Shown piece after piece: positions 1 to 7,560 of a DNA stretch of 64,000 nucleotides; position 1 is the stretch's first letter, and every line of letters begins with the position of its first letter. Both the position numbers and the translations under genes were made by a program. The notes below the pieces were generated by a model that worked only from the letters and a program-made list of their open reading frames with translations, searched no databases and was not told where the DNA came from. Source of the stretch: Halorientalis persicus (lineage in GTDB: Archaea > Halobacteriota > Halobacteria > Halobacteriales > Haloarculaceae); NCBI RefSeq assembly GCF_900110215.1, contig NZ_FOCX01000004.1:124001-188000 (forward strand). The letters run 5' to 3'.

Positions 1-681
1 TTCGCCTCGCTGGTCGACGCGACACTCGGGGCCGAGGAGGGGCTCGACGTGGTCACGGTCGGCTCTGTCGAGGCGGCACTCGAACACCTCGACAGCGTCG
101 ACTGCGTCGTCAGCAACCTCGACGGCTCGACCCCGGACGGTGACGACCTGCTCGCGGCCGTCCGGGACCGGGACGAGACGCTCCCGTTCGTCCTCTTTAC
201 GGTCAAATCGCTCCGTGACGTGCCCGGGACCACGTTCGACGGGCTCTGGACTGACTATCTCGAAAAGAACGGCCTCCGGTCGCTGGAACTGCTCGACCAG
301 CGCGTCCGCCGACTCGTGGCTCACCAGACCACCAGGATCACGGCCCAGCGGGGGCTGGCAGCGGCCCAGGCCGCAGGGGAGGGAATCGCCATCGTCGACC
401 CGGACGGCATCGTCGAGTTCGTCAACACCGTCTATGCCACACGGCTCGGCTACGAGCCCGGCGAGATCGAGGGGCGGCCGTGGCAGGACTGTTATACCGA
501 CGCCGAGGCCGACCGGATCGCCTCGTCGGTCCTACCGGCCGTCGCCGACGACTGGCGCTGGACCGGCGAGTGCGTCGCCCGCCGGAACGACGGCGACACG
601 GTCGCCGTGCAGGCCCGCATCGTTCGCCTGGAAGACGCGAGCCTCGTGATCGTTCACGACGGCGACGCAGCACAGTCCTGA
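1..681 (+). CDS. Receiver/PAS signal-transduction protein, 5' end outside the window
   Basis: The frame is open from base 1, so the N-terminus lies upstream of the window. The first ~100 visible residues look like the second half of a response-regulator receiver domain (SNLDGSTPDGDDLL, then LPFVLFTVKS and a DYLEKN segment like the conserved Lys loop). They are followed by a PAS domain at about residues 118-220 (GIAIVDPDGIVEFVNTVYA, LGYEPGEIEGRPW). The protein ends straight after the PAS core, so no histidine kinase domain is present. It is probably a cytoplasmic sensor or adaptor of the haloarchaeal receiver-PAS type. The signal sensed is unknown. Confidence 0.7.
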   Translation, partial: FASLVDATLGAEEGLDVVTVGSVEAALEHLDSVDCVVSNLDGSTPDGDDLLAAVRDRDETLPFVLFTVKSLRDVPGTTFDGLWTDYLEKNGLRSLELLDQRVRRLVAHQTTRITAQRGLAAAQAAGEGIAIVDPDGIVEFVNTVYATRLGYEPGEIEGRPWQDCYTDAEADRIASSVLPAVADDWRWTGECVARRNDGDTVAVQARIVRLEDASLVIVHDGDAAQS

Positions 682-724
682 ACCGACCCCGTTATACCGT
701 CCGCTGGGCGAGTACTACACACCG

Positions 725-931
725 ATGTCTGACGAACAGCCGTCCGTTCCGGTCTTCTGTGACGACTGCGGGACCACGACGCGAGTGCCGCTGGACGACG
801 TGGGCGAGGCCATCGAGCGCCACAACGACCAGCTCCACGACGGCGAGGAGATCGCACAGGTCGACCCCGACATCGCCGATCACCTCGCCGACCTGGTGGT
901 CGACGACCTCGGACTGCTCGACGAGGAGTAG
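725..931 (+). CDS. Small acidic conserved haloarchaeal protein with a CxxC pair
   Basis: A 68-residue acidic protein starting MSDEQPSVPVFCDDCG. The CDDC pair near residue 12 looks like half of a zinc knuckle; no second pair is present, so metal binding would need dimerisation. The rest is predicted to be helical and Asp/Glu-rich, ending VVDDLGLLDEE. Its stop codon abuts the stop of the convergent gene that ends at 932. The function is not recognised. Confidence 0.6.
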   Translation: MSDEQPSVPVFCDDCGTTTRVPLDDVGEAIERHNDQLHDGEEIAQVDPDIADHLADLVVDDLGLLDEE

Positions 932-1387
932 CTACCGAACCAGATCCTGTCGGAGTCGCCGCGCCCGGTCGGCCATCTCGGGGGCGTCGTCCACGTCGGC
1001 CAGCGCCTCGACGGCCTCTAGCGTCCGGACGGAGTCGTCGAGAAAGGAGAGGATGTCGCCCGGATAGGCATAGAGCATATAATCGTCACCCATCACGTCG
1101 ACGATGGCGTCGGGCCCCAGTCCCTGGGCACGCAACTCCAGCAGGTAGTCGACGAACTTCTCCTCGGGGTGGCCACAGTGGGGGTTGGCCTCACAGTCAC
1201 AGTCCAGGAAGTCCTCCGCGAACTCCAGTACCCGGTCGCGGGTGGCGTCGTCGAGTTTGGCCAGCCCGTCGCCCTGATAGAGGATGTCCAGCGTCGCCCC
1301 GGAGAAGGCCCCCTTCGGGATGGAGGTCTCTAGCTGGGAGGCGATCTGCCGGTGGTTCTTCACGTAGATCTTGTCCGTGATGGCCAC
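932..1387 (-). CDS. Conserved haloarchaeal protein of unknown function (DUF58xx type)
   Basis: A 151-residue soluble protein starting MAITDKIYVKNHRQIASQLETS. It matches my memory of a single-copy haloarchaeal DUF family, possibly DUF5806, though the number is uncertain. A central Cys/His cluster (CDCEANPHCGHPEEKF, about residues 63-78) could bind a metal. The rest looks helical. There is no signal peptide or membrane segment. It is convergent with the preceding small gene and has no clear operon partner. The role is unknown. Confidence 0.65.
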   Translation of the reverse strand: MAITDKIYVKNHRQIASQLETSIPKGAFSGATLDILYQGDGLAKLDDATRDRVLEFAEDFLDCDCEANPHCGHPEEKFVDYLLELRAQGLGPDAIVDVMGDDYMLYAYPGDILSFLDDSVRTLEAVEALADVDDAPEMADRARRLRQDLVR

Positions 1388-1436
1388 GCGTACCCCTTCG
1401 TTGACGGCTGACGCGCAAAAGTGTCTCGGACCGCCC

Positions 1437-2210
1437 CTACGTCGTCGTCCAGCCGCCGTCCACGGTCAGCACGCTCCCGGTACAGTAGGCCGAGGCCTCG
1501 CTGGCGAGAAAGAGCGCGACGCCTTTCAGGTCCTCGGGCTCGCCCAGCCGGCCCATGATGGTCTCCTCTTCCATCTGCTCGTGGAGGTGGTCCATGCCCG
1601 AGTCCTTGCGGAAGGCACCGCCGCCGATACCGGTGTGGACCCAGCCCGGCGCGATGGCGTTGACCCGGATACCTTGCGGGCCCAGATCGGCGGCGGCCTG
1701 TTTCGTCAGCTGGGCGACCCCGCCCTTCGAGGCGACGTAGGCCGCGACGCCGGGGAAGTCAGAGGCGATCTGGCTGAGAACCGACGCCGTGGTGACGATG
1801 CGGCCGCCCTCCTCCATCACCGCGGCGGCCTCCCGGATCGTGTAGAACACGCCGTCTAAGTTCACGTCCATCACCTGGTGCCACTGGTCGATGTCGTAGT
1901 CGTCGACGGTCGCACCGAGCCGGCCGATGCCGGCGTTGGCGAAGGTCACGTCCAGCCCGCCGAACTCCTCGACGGTCTCCTCGACCATCGCGACGACCTG
2001 GTCGTGGTCGGACACGTCCGCCGGAATCGCCAGCGTCTCGGCGTCGACCTCCTCTGCGACGGTCTCGACGCCCTCGACGTCCTTGTCGGCCAGCGCCAGC
2101 CGTGCCCCCGCGTCGGCACAGGCTTCCGAGATCGCCTTCCCGATGCCCGACGCCGCGCCCGTCACGAGGACCACCTCGTCGTCGAGTCGGAATTTGTCGA
2201 GTGCGTTCAT
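1437..2210 (-). CDS. Short-chain dehydrogenase/reductase (3-oxoacyl/3-hydroxyacyl type)
   Basis: A 257-residue classical SDR. It has the Rossmann TGAASGIG motif near residue 16, a catalytic Ser in the TTASVLSQ strand, YVASK as the YxxxK motif, and the family C-terminus CTGSVLTVDGGWTTT. It should oxidise or reduce a hydroxy/oxo-acyl substrate with NAD(P). The ATG at 2210 is chosen because it overlaps the stop of the acyl-CoA dehydrogenase upstream in an ATGA (4 bp), meaning one mRNA and coupled translation. With the divergent kinase gene the pair suggests degradation of hydroxylated fatty acyl-CoA. Confidence 0.9.
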   Translation of the reverse strand: MNALDKFRLDDEVVLVTGAASGIGKAISEACADAGARLALADKDVEGVETVAEEVDAETLAIPADVSDHDQVVAMVEETVEEFGGLDVTFANAGIGRLGATVDDYDIDQWHQVMDVNLDGVFYTIREAAAVMEEGGRIVTTASVLSQIASDFPGVAAYVASKGGVAQLTKQAAADLGPQGIRVNAIAPGWVHTGIGGGAFRKDSGMDHLHEQMEEETIMGRLGEPEDLKGVALFLASEASAYCTGSVLTVDGGWTTT

Positions 2211-3466
2211 CGCTGGGGCTCCCCGAAGCGGGTGACGTACTCGAGTTCTTCGGGCACGATCTCGTCGTCGTCGAAGGCACCCTTGGCGATCGAGCGCATA
2301 TGTGCCTCGTCGGCCCCGTCGACGATGCGGAACGCGCGGACGTTCTCGTAGAAGTCCGCCAGCGGGAGGTCCTTGCCGATGCCGTTGCCGCCACACACCT
2401 GGACGCAGGTGTCGACGATGTCCTGCACCGTTCGGGCGGCGAACACCTTCGACATCGAGACCTCGGTGTCGGCTTGGCTCTCCTCCTGGATGGTCCGGGC
2501 GGCGTGGCGCACCATCGTCCGGGCGGCGTGGAGCCGCATCTCGGCGTCGGCGATGTCGAACCGGAGCGCCTGCTTCTGGCTCAGTTTGTCGCCGTAGGCC
2601 GAGCGTTCGTCCATGTACGCCTTGGCGATGTCCAGCGACCGGTCGGCCATCCCCATGAAGCGCATACAGTGGGTGAGCCGCGCTTTGCCCAGGCGTTGCT
2701 GGGCGATGGCCAGACCGCCGTCTTTCGGGCCGAGCATCTGGTCGTCGTGAACGCGCACGCCGTCGTAGACGATCTCGGCGTGGCCCATCCCGGACTCACC
2801 CATGTGTGGGATGTCACGCACGTACTCGACGCCGTCGGCGTCGGCGTCCACGATGAACGCCGAGGTCCCGACGTAGGGGTGGGCGTCCTCGTTGGTCCGG
2901 GCGACGACGATCAGGAAGTCGGGCTGGCTGTGCCCGAAACTCGTCCACCACTTGTGGCCGTCGATGACCCACTCGTCGCCGTCCTTCTCGGCGGTCGTCT
3001 TGATCTGCTTGGCGTCGGAGCCGGCCCCGTCCATCGGCTCGGTCATCGAGAACCCCGAGGACACTTCGCCGTCGACCAGCGGCCGGAGATACCCCTCCTT
3101 CTGTGCTTCGGTGCCCGCCTGTTCGAGGATCTCCATGTTGCCCTCGTCGGGCGCGGCGACGTGCATCGCCCCCATCGCGAAGATCGACCGCCCGGCCTGC
3201 TCGAAGACGGGGAGCAGGTCCGAAAACGCCATGCCGAGGCCGCCGTACTCCTCGGGGATCTGCGGGCCGAACACGTCCCGCTCGCGGGCGATCTCCCGCA
3301 GGTCCTCCATCAGTTCGTGCCCCTCTTCCTGGCGGTCGGCGTCGCTCGCCGCGTCGCGCTGGCCCAGTAGCTCCCGCTCTCTAGGTAGGACTTCCTCGTC
3401 GACGAACGCGCGTGCCCGCTCGGCAACCTCGCGCGCTCGTTCGGAATCCTGGTACGTGAGATCCAT
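2207..3466 (-). CDS. Acyl-CoA dehydrogenase, ACAD10/ACAD11 subtype
   Basis: A 419-residue flavin acyl-CoA dehydrogenase. It has the middle-domain signature FSMTEPMDGAGSD, the KWWTSFGHSQPDF FAD region, and a C-terminal QVCGGNGIGKDLPLADFY helix. Instead of the usual YEG catalytic-base region it has RIVDGADEAHMRSIAK. This resembles the DGPDEVH motif of ACAD10/11-type enzymes, which act with an APH-like kinase on 4-hydroxyacyl-CoA. Exactly such a kinase is divergently encoded 120 bp away. It is co-transcribed with the SDR downstream. The subtype call is from memory of the family motif. Confidence 0.9.
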   Translation of the reverse strand: MDLTYQDSERAREVAERARAFVDEEVLPRERELLGQRDAASDADRQEEGHELMEDLREIARERDVFGPQIPEEYGGLGMAFSDLLPVFEQAGRSIFAMGAMHVAAPDEGNMEILEQAGTEAQKEGYLRPLVDGEVSSGFSMTEPMDGAGSDAKQIKTTAEKDGDEWVIDGHKWWTSFGHSQPDFLIVVARTNEDAHPYVGTSAFIVDADADGVEYVRDIPHMGESGMGHAEIVYDGVRVHDDQMLGPKDGGLAIAQQRLGKARLTHCMRFMGMADRSLDIAKAYMDERSAYGDKLSQKQALRFDIADAEMRLHAARTMVRHAARTIQEESQADTEVSMSKVFAARTVQDIVDTCVQVCGGNGIGKDLPLADFYENVRAFRIVDGADEAHMRSIAKGAFDDDEIVPEELEYVTRFGEPQR

Positions 3467-3481
3467 GCCCTACCAGTGTGA

Positions 3482-3522
3482 AACAGCGGGGTTAGTTGCA
3501 CTGCCGCCCTAACGAGGCTGTT
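3482..3522. promoter_or_regulatory. Imperfect dyad in the divergent acyl-CoA dehydrogenase/kinase promoter
   Basis: Arms at 3482-3495 and 3509-3522 are inverted repeats matching at 11 of 14 positions (AACAGC...GGTTAG against CTAAC...GCTGTT) with a 13-bp spacer. The dyad sits between the two divergent starts (3466 and 3590), so one regulator bound here could control both. A TATA-like stretch for the kinase gene lies at 3558-3567. This is a prediction from symmetry only. Confidence 0.4.
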
Positions 3523-3589
3523 TTAACCCCCTCGGATAGTGGCAGTGGGATGACAACGCATTTACTGCAGACCACGCTACGCCGTGGCA

Positions 3590-4648
3590 ATGCCAGACGA
3601 AGCCGATCTCGTCGATCGCGACCGCCTGCGGGCTTTCCTCGCGGAGCGACTGGGCGAGACCGATACCTTCGATGTCGAACGACACGATCAGGGCTTTTCC
3701 AACGAGACGCTGTTCGTCACCTGGGGCGACCGTGAACTGGTCATCCGTCGCCCGCCGCCGGGCGAGACCGCCGACACCGCCCACGACGTGCTCCGGGAGT
3801 ACGAGGTCGTCCACGCCCTGCAGGACACCGACGTGCCCGTCCCGACGACCGTCGCCGAGAGCGAGGACACCGACGTGATGGGCTGTCCGTTCTACGTCAT
3901 GGAGCGACTGGACGGCGATGTCATGCGGTTCGTCGAACTCGACCGCTTTTCCGACGCCGACTCGCGCCGACAGGTCGGCGAGGAGATGGTCGACACGCTC
4001 GCGGCCATTCACACCGTCGACGTCGAAACTGTGGGCCTCGGCGACTTCGGCACCCCCGAGGGCTTCGCCCAGCGGCAGGTCGACCGCTGGACCGAGCAGT
4101 TCGAGTGGGCCTTCGAGGAAACAACCGACGAGCGGGAAGTCACCGAGATCCACCGCATCGGCGACTGGCTCGACGACAACGTCCCCGAGGAGTCCGCCCA
4201 CGCACTGGTCCACGGTGATTACAAACTCGACAACGTGATCTTCACGCCGGGCTCGCCGCCCGAGATCGGCGGCGTCCTCGACTGGGAGATGTCGACGCTG
4301 GGCGACCCGCTCTGTGATCTGGGGTGGCTCCTCTTTTTCTGGCCCGATCCCGAAGACGACCTCTCGCCGCTGATGCAGACGATGGCTCCCTCTTTCACCG
4401 CCGACGAGGACTACCTCACCCGCGGCGAACTGGTGGAACGCTACGAGGACCAGACCGGCGTCACCGTCGAGAACCAGCGGTTCTACCGCGTCCTCGCGGT
4501 GTACAAGATGGCCGCGCTGGGCGAGATGTTCTTCGCCCGCTACCTGATGGGGAACTCCGACAACACCCTCTACCAGATGATGGAGGACGGCGTCCCGACG
4601 ATGGCCGACCACGCTGTCGAGATCATCGACGGCGAACGCCCCCTGTAG
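3590..4648 (+). CDS. APH-like phosphotransferase (ACAD10/LvaA type acyl-CoA kinase)
   Basis: A 352-residue aminoglycoside-phosphotransferase-fold kinase. The catalytic loop is HGDYKLDNVIF (H-x-D-x4-N) and the magnesium-binding motif is LDWEMSTLGDP. Such kinases, when paired with ACAD10/11-type dehydrogenases, phosphorylate the 4-hydroxyl of acyl-CoAs (LvaA in levulinate degradation). The ATG at 3590 suits the TATA-like box at 3558-3567; a GTG two codons earlier (3584) is an alternative. The next gene begins immediately after the stop. The substrate is inferred from the neighbouring dehydrogenase. Confidence 0.85.
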   Translation: MPDEADLVDRDRLRAFLAERLGETDTFDVERHDQGFSNETLFVTWGDRELVIRRPPPGETADTAHDVLREYEVVHALQDTDVPVPTTVAESEDTDVMGCPFYVMERLDGDVMRFVELDRFSDADSRRQVGEEMVDTLAAIHTVDVETVGLGDFGTPEGFAQRQVDRWTEQFEWAFEETTDEREVTEIHRIGDWLDDNVPEESAHALVHGDYKLDNVIFTPGSPPEIGGVLDWEMSTLGDPLCDLGWLLFFWPDPEDDLSPLMQTMAPSFTADEDYLTRGELVERYEDQTGVTVENQRFYRVLAVYKMAALGEMFFARYLMGNSDNTLYQMMEDGVPTMADHAVEIIDGERPL

Positions 4649-5314
4649 ATGACTGTCCACACCGTCGACCGCCTGGAGGACGTGCCAGAGCCCGCGTCCG
4701 ACGGCGTCTTCGTCGTCGTCGACGTGATAATCTCCTCGACCAGCATCGTCCGCCTGCTCGAAGCGGGTGCCAGCTACGTCCGGCCCTTCGCCGAGGCCGA
4801 CGAGGCCCGTGAATTCGCGATCGACACCGACGACGCCGTCCTCGTCGGCGAGCAGGGCGGTCAGCCCGTCGACGGCTTCGACTGCTCGCCGCTACCCTCG
4901 TTGATCGCCGAGCGGGACTTCGAGGACCGCCCGGTAGGCATCCTCACCTCCAACGGGACCCGCGCCGTCCACCGTATCGGCCCCGACGCCGAAATCCTGA
5001 TCGGCAGCACCGTCAACGCCGCCGCCGTGGCCGACCATCTGCGCGAACGCGACGGCGACGTGTGGCTGGTCGCCGCCGGCCGGCAGGGCGACCGCACGCC
5101 CGAAGACTCCGCGGGCGTCGAGTTGATCCGTCGCCACTACGCCGACGAGGCGGCCGAGTTCACGCCCGACGACCTCGCCAGGCAGGTCCGCGAGAGCGGC
5201 ACCGCCGAGTGGCTGCAAGACCTGGGCTTCGAGAACGAGGTCGAGGACCTCTGTACGTTCGACGAAAGCGCCGTGGTGCCGCGGTTGCGGGAGGGTCGGT
5301 TCGTCCACGAGTGA
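4649..5314 (+). CDS. 2-phosphosulfolactate phosphatase (ComB) family protein
   Basis: A 221-residue ComB-family protein: VVVDVIISSTSIVRLLEAGA at the N-terminus, LVGEQGG, ILTSNGTRAV and SAGVELIRRHY follow the family order. ComB dephosphorylates 2-phosphosulfolactate on the way to coenzyme M, which haloarchaea do not make, so the real substrate is probably another phosphorylated hydroxyacid. Its ATG directly follows the stop of the APH-like kinase, so the two are co-translated. A phosphatase acting in the same hydroxyacyl pathway is possible but unproven. Confidence 0.8.
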   Translation: MTVHTVDRLEDVPEPASDGVFVVVDVIISSTSIVRLLEAGASYVRPFAEADEAREFAIDTDDAVLVGEQGGQPVDGFDCSPLPSLIAERDFEDRPVGILTSNGTRAVHRIGPDAEILIGSTVNAAAVADHLRERDGDVWLVAAGRQGDRTPEDSAGVELIRRHYADEAAEFTPDDLARQVRESGTAEWLQDLGFENEVEDLCTFDESAVVPRLREGRFVHE

Positions 5315-5414
5315 CGGGCCGGGTACGACTGGCGAGTGCCCTGTCACACCGTTGCAGGGCGTTCCGGGAGTCGTAACGTATTTCAGGTGTAGGTAGCCTA
5401 CCTTGACGTGCGTG

Positions 5415-5485
5415 TCCGGGCTGGGGTACTGGTATCCTGTATCCCTGTGGCGGATACGAAGTGGGTTCGATTCCCACGCCCGGAC
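5415..5485 (+). tRNA. tRNA-His (anticodon GTG)
   Basis: The acceptor arms TCCGGGC and GCCCGGA pair. The anticodon stem TATCC/GGATA encloses loop CTGTGGC with anticodon GTG, and the T arm is GTGGG-TTCGATT-CCCAC. The base before position 1 (5414) is G and position 73 is C, the G-1:C73 pair diagnostic of tRNA-His, so G-1 may be genome-encoded. CCA is not encoded. A TATA-like CGTATTTCAG lies about 30 bp upstream. An HNH nuclease gene follows 105 bp downstream. Confidence 0.92.
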
Positions 5486-5589
5486 CTATAAAACATTTTA
5501 CAAATAACAAGCCAGCGAGACCCATCTCCAGTTTCACTTTCACCACGGGCGGCTCGGAATGAAGAGCTGGGCGTGTGTAACAACAGGCC

Positions 5590-6483
5590 ATGCCGGAAGA
5601 AGAATGCCCGACGTGCGGAGAGGGGTTCGACAGTCGTCGCGGACTCTCTGTCCATCACAGCCACGCACACGACGAGAAGTTACCGAACCGGAGGTGTGCG
5701 GAGTGTGGGATGGATTTCCATTGTAAACACGAGAAGAGATACTGTTCCGAGGACTGCCGGGATGCGGCCGTTTCCTACGAGGGCGAGGACAACCCGAACT
5801 ACGACGGTGGGAAGACCGAAGCCGAGTGCAAAATCTGTGGCACGTCCTTCGAATACTATCCCTCGGAGAAGGAAGGACTGTACTGTCCTGAGTGTGTCGA
5901 GAACGCTGACTGGCGGGAGCCGCCGGAGATCAGTGGGTCGGACCATTACCGCTGGTCCGGTGGCAAGCGGGAACTCGACTGCGAACAGTGTGGCGAAACG
6001 GTCGAGCGCAACTCTTGGAACATCAACGGCGAAGCGACCTTCTGCAGCGACGAGTGCCAGTACAAGTGGCTCTCCGAGGCGTTCACCGGCGAGGGTCACC
6101 CCAACTGGGAAGGCGGCGACACGGGCAACTACGGGAAAGGCTGGAACCGCGTGCGAAAGCAGGCACTGGAGCGGGACGGCTACGAGTGCACGCACTGCGG
6201 GAAGTCCAAGGAAGAGATCGGCCGAAATCCCGACGTGCATCACATCGTTCCGGTGCGAGTGTTCGCGGGGGCCGAGGAGTACGAGAAGGAAGACGCCCAC
6301 TTCCTGGACAACGTCGTGTCGCTGTGTGTCGACTGCCACCGGAAGGCGGACTTCGGCGCGATTCCGAAGGAACGGCTCCGGTCGTCCGTCTCGACGGGGC
6401 AGGAAACGTGTGGATCCTCGGGCGGGATCGATCGAGAACGAGGTCCACGTCCGCTCGAAAAAGAGCCGCCGGCCGCGGAGTGA
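5590..6483 (+). CDS. HNH endonuclease with N-terminal zinc-finger array
   Basis: A 297-residue protein. Four CxxC-type zinc fingers fill residues 6-165 (CPTCGEGFDSRRGLSVHHSH; CAECGMDF...CSEDC; CKICGTSF...CPEC; CEQCGETV...CSDEC). An HNH domain follows at about residues 185-260 (YECTHCGKS, DVHHIVPV, LCVDCHRKADFG). Three short repeats separate the fingers (GEDNPNYDGG, GSDHYRWSGG, GEGHPNWEGG), a motif I associate with free-standing HNH homing-type nucleases. It lies just behind tRNA-His in AT-richer surroundings, suggesting transfer. It could be a homing, phage-derived or defence nuclease. Confidence 0.8.
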   Translation: MPEEECPTCGEGFDSRRGLSVHHSHAHDEKLPNRRCAECGMDFHCKHEKRYCSEDCRDAAVSYEGEDNPNYDGGKTEAECKICGTSFEYYPSEKEGLYCPECVENADWREPPEISGSDHYRWSGGKRELDCEQCGETVERNSWNINGEATFCSDECQYKWLSEAFTGEGHPNWEGGDTGNYGKGWNRVRKQALERDGYECTHCGKSKEEIGRNPDVHHIVPVRVFAGAEEYEKEDAHFLDNVVSLCVDCHRKADFGAIPKERLRSSVSTGQETCGSSGGIDRERGPRPLEKEPPAAE

Positions 6484-7560
6484 CTACGGCGAGGTGCCGT
6501 TGCCCGGGAGCGTCGGCGTCGTGTCGGGCTGATCGCCGAAGCCGCCGGTGCCGGTGCCGGGGCCGGTCGCAGCGTCCGCCGGTTCCGGCACACCGGGCTG
6601 TTTGTCGCCGGTGACGAGGAAGCTCGCGATGTTGCTCACGAAGGCGTCGTTGTCGGCGACGGTCGCGCTGTCGGGTGCGAGGAACTCGGTGTTCCCGATG
6701 GCGACGACGCTGTCGGTCCGGACGGCGACGGGGTAGGTGCCGTCGCGGCGGGTCGCGGACGACTGGGCGTCGCTCTGGACGATCGGCGTCGCGTCGGCGT
6801 CGGTCGTCAGCGCGGTCGCGTCGTCGAAGACCAGTCGATCGGCGCCGGCAGTGAGGGCATCGTCGCCGGACGGATCGGCGTAGATGCGCTGGTAGTTGTT
6901 GGCGTTGTTCTCCATGTCGAAGAGGTAGCCAGCGCCGAAGGAGATGCCGAAGTTGGCGGCGAGATTGGTCGGCTGGCCGGGCGTGGTCGCGGTGCCGCTC
7001 CCGGTGCCGATCGGGATGTTGACCGGGATCGACTGGGTGGACGCGGACGGCGGGACCGGGTCGGCCAGCAACAGCACGCGGCCGCCGGCGTCGGCGAATG
7101 ACTCGATGCCGTTGATCTCGCCGCTGGTGTAGGCGCTGGCGGGGTTGGCGACGACGAAGGCGTCGGCGGACCGGAGCGTCGCGTTGAGGCCGGATCCGCC
7201 ACTGGAGAGGCCGCCGGTGCCGCCCCCGAAGCCGCTGTCGGTGCCGCCGGAGTAGAACCGCACGTCGTGCCCGCTCTCGATCAGGGCGTCGACCAGCGGT
7301 TCCATGTCGCTCTCGCCGACCGCGTTGCCGTGGCTCTGGTCGATCACGACGGTTTTGGTCTCGTCGCTCTGGGGCGGTTCGACGGTGCCGCTGTCGTCGA
7401 CGGCGGTCGGGAGCAGTCCGGAGTCGTAGGCCGGGGCCTCCGTGTCGCCGGACGGGGACGCACCCGAGAGCAGCGTTCCGGTGGCGGCAGTCGCTCCGAC
7501 CACCACTATCACGACGATTGCGAACACACCGATTCCTTTCAGGAGGTTAGTTCGCGCCAT
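6484..7560 (-). CDS. DUF4350-like membrane-anchored protein
   Basis: A 358-residue protein with an N-terminal transmembrane helix (residues ~9-31, GIGVFAIVVIVVVGATAA). A glutamine-amidotransferase-like Rossmann domain follows (TKTVVIDQSHGNAV, DALIESGHDVRFYSGG, ADAFVVANPASAYTSGEINGIESFADAGGRVLLLADP). It ends in a Gly/Thr/Pro-rich tail (GTGTGGFGDQPDTTPTLPGNG). This matches the DUF4350 / GATase-like group found next to secreted proteases or MoxR systems. Its start overlaps the end of the sppA gene by 14 bp, so it is the last gene of a three-gene envelope operon. The catalytic role is unknown. Confidence 0.75.
   Translation of the reverse strand: MARTNLLKGIGVFAIVVIVVVGATAATGTLLSGASPSGDTEAPAYDSGLLPTAVDDSGTVEPPQSDETKTVVIDQSHGNAVGESDMEPLVDALIESGHDVRFYSGGTDSGFGGGTGGLSSGGSGLNATLRSADAFVVANPASAYTSGEINGIESFADAGGRVLLLADPVPPSASTQSIPVNIPIGTGSGTATTPGQPTNLAANFGISFGAGYLFDMENNANNYQRIYADPSGDDALTAGADRLVFDDATALTTDADATPIVQSDAQSSATRRDGTYPVAVRTDSVVAIGNTEFLAPDSATVADNDAFVSNIASFLVTGDKQPGVPEPADAATGPGTGTGGFGDQPDTTPTLPGNGTSP

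Noticed and set aside
4649-5314. True coenzyme M biosynthesis (ComB)
   Set aside because: No ComA, ComC or other coenzyme M genes are nearby and the host is a haloarchaeon, so only the family fold is claimed.
5415-6500. Attachment-site duplication of tRNA-His flanking the HNH gene
   Set aside because: No copy of the tRNA 3' end was found after the HNH gene.
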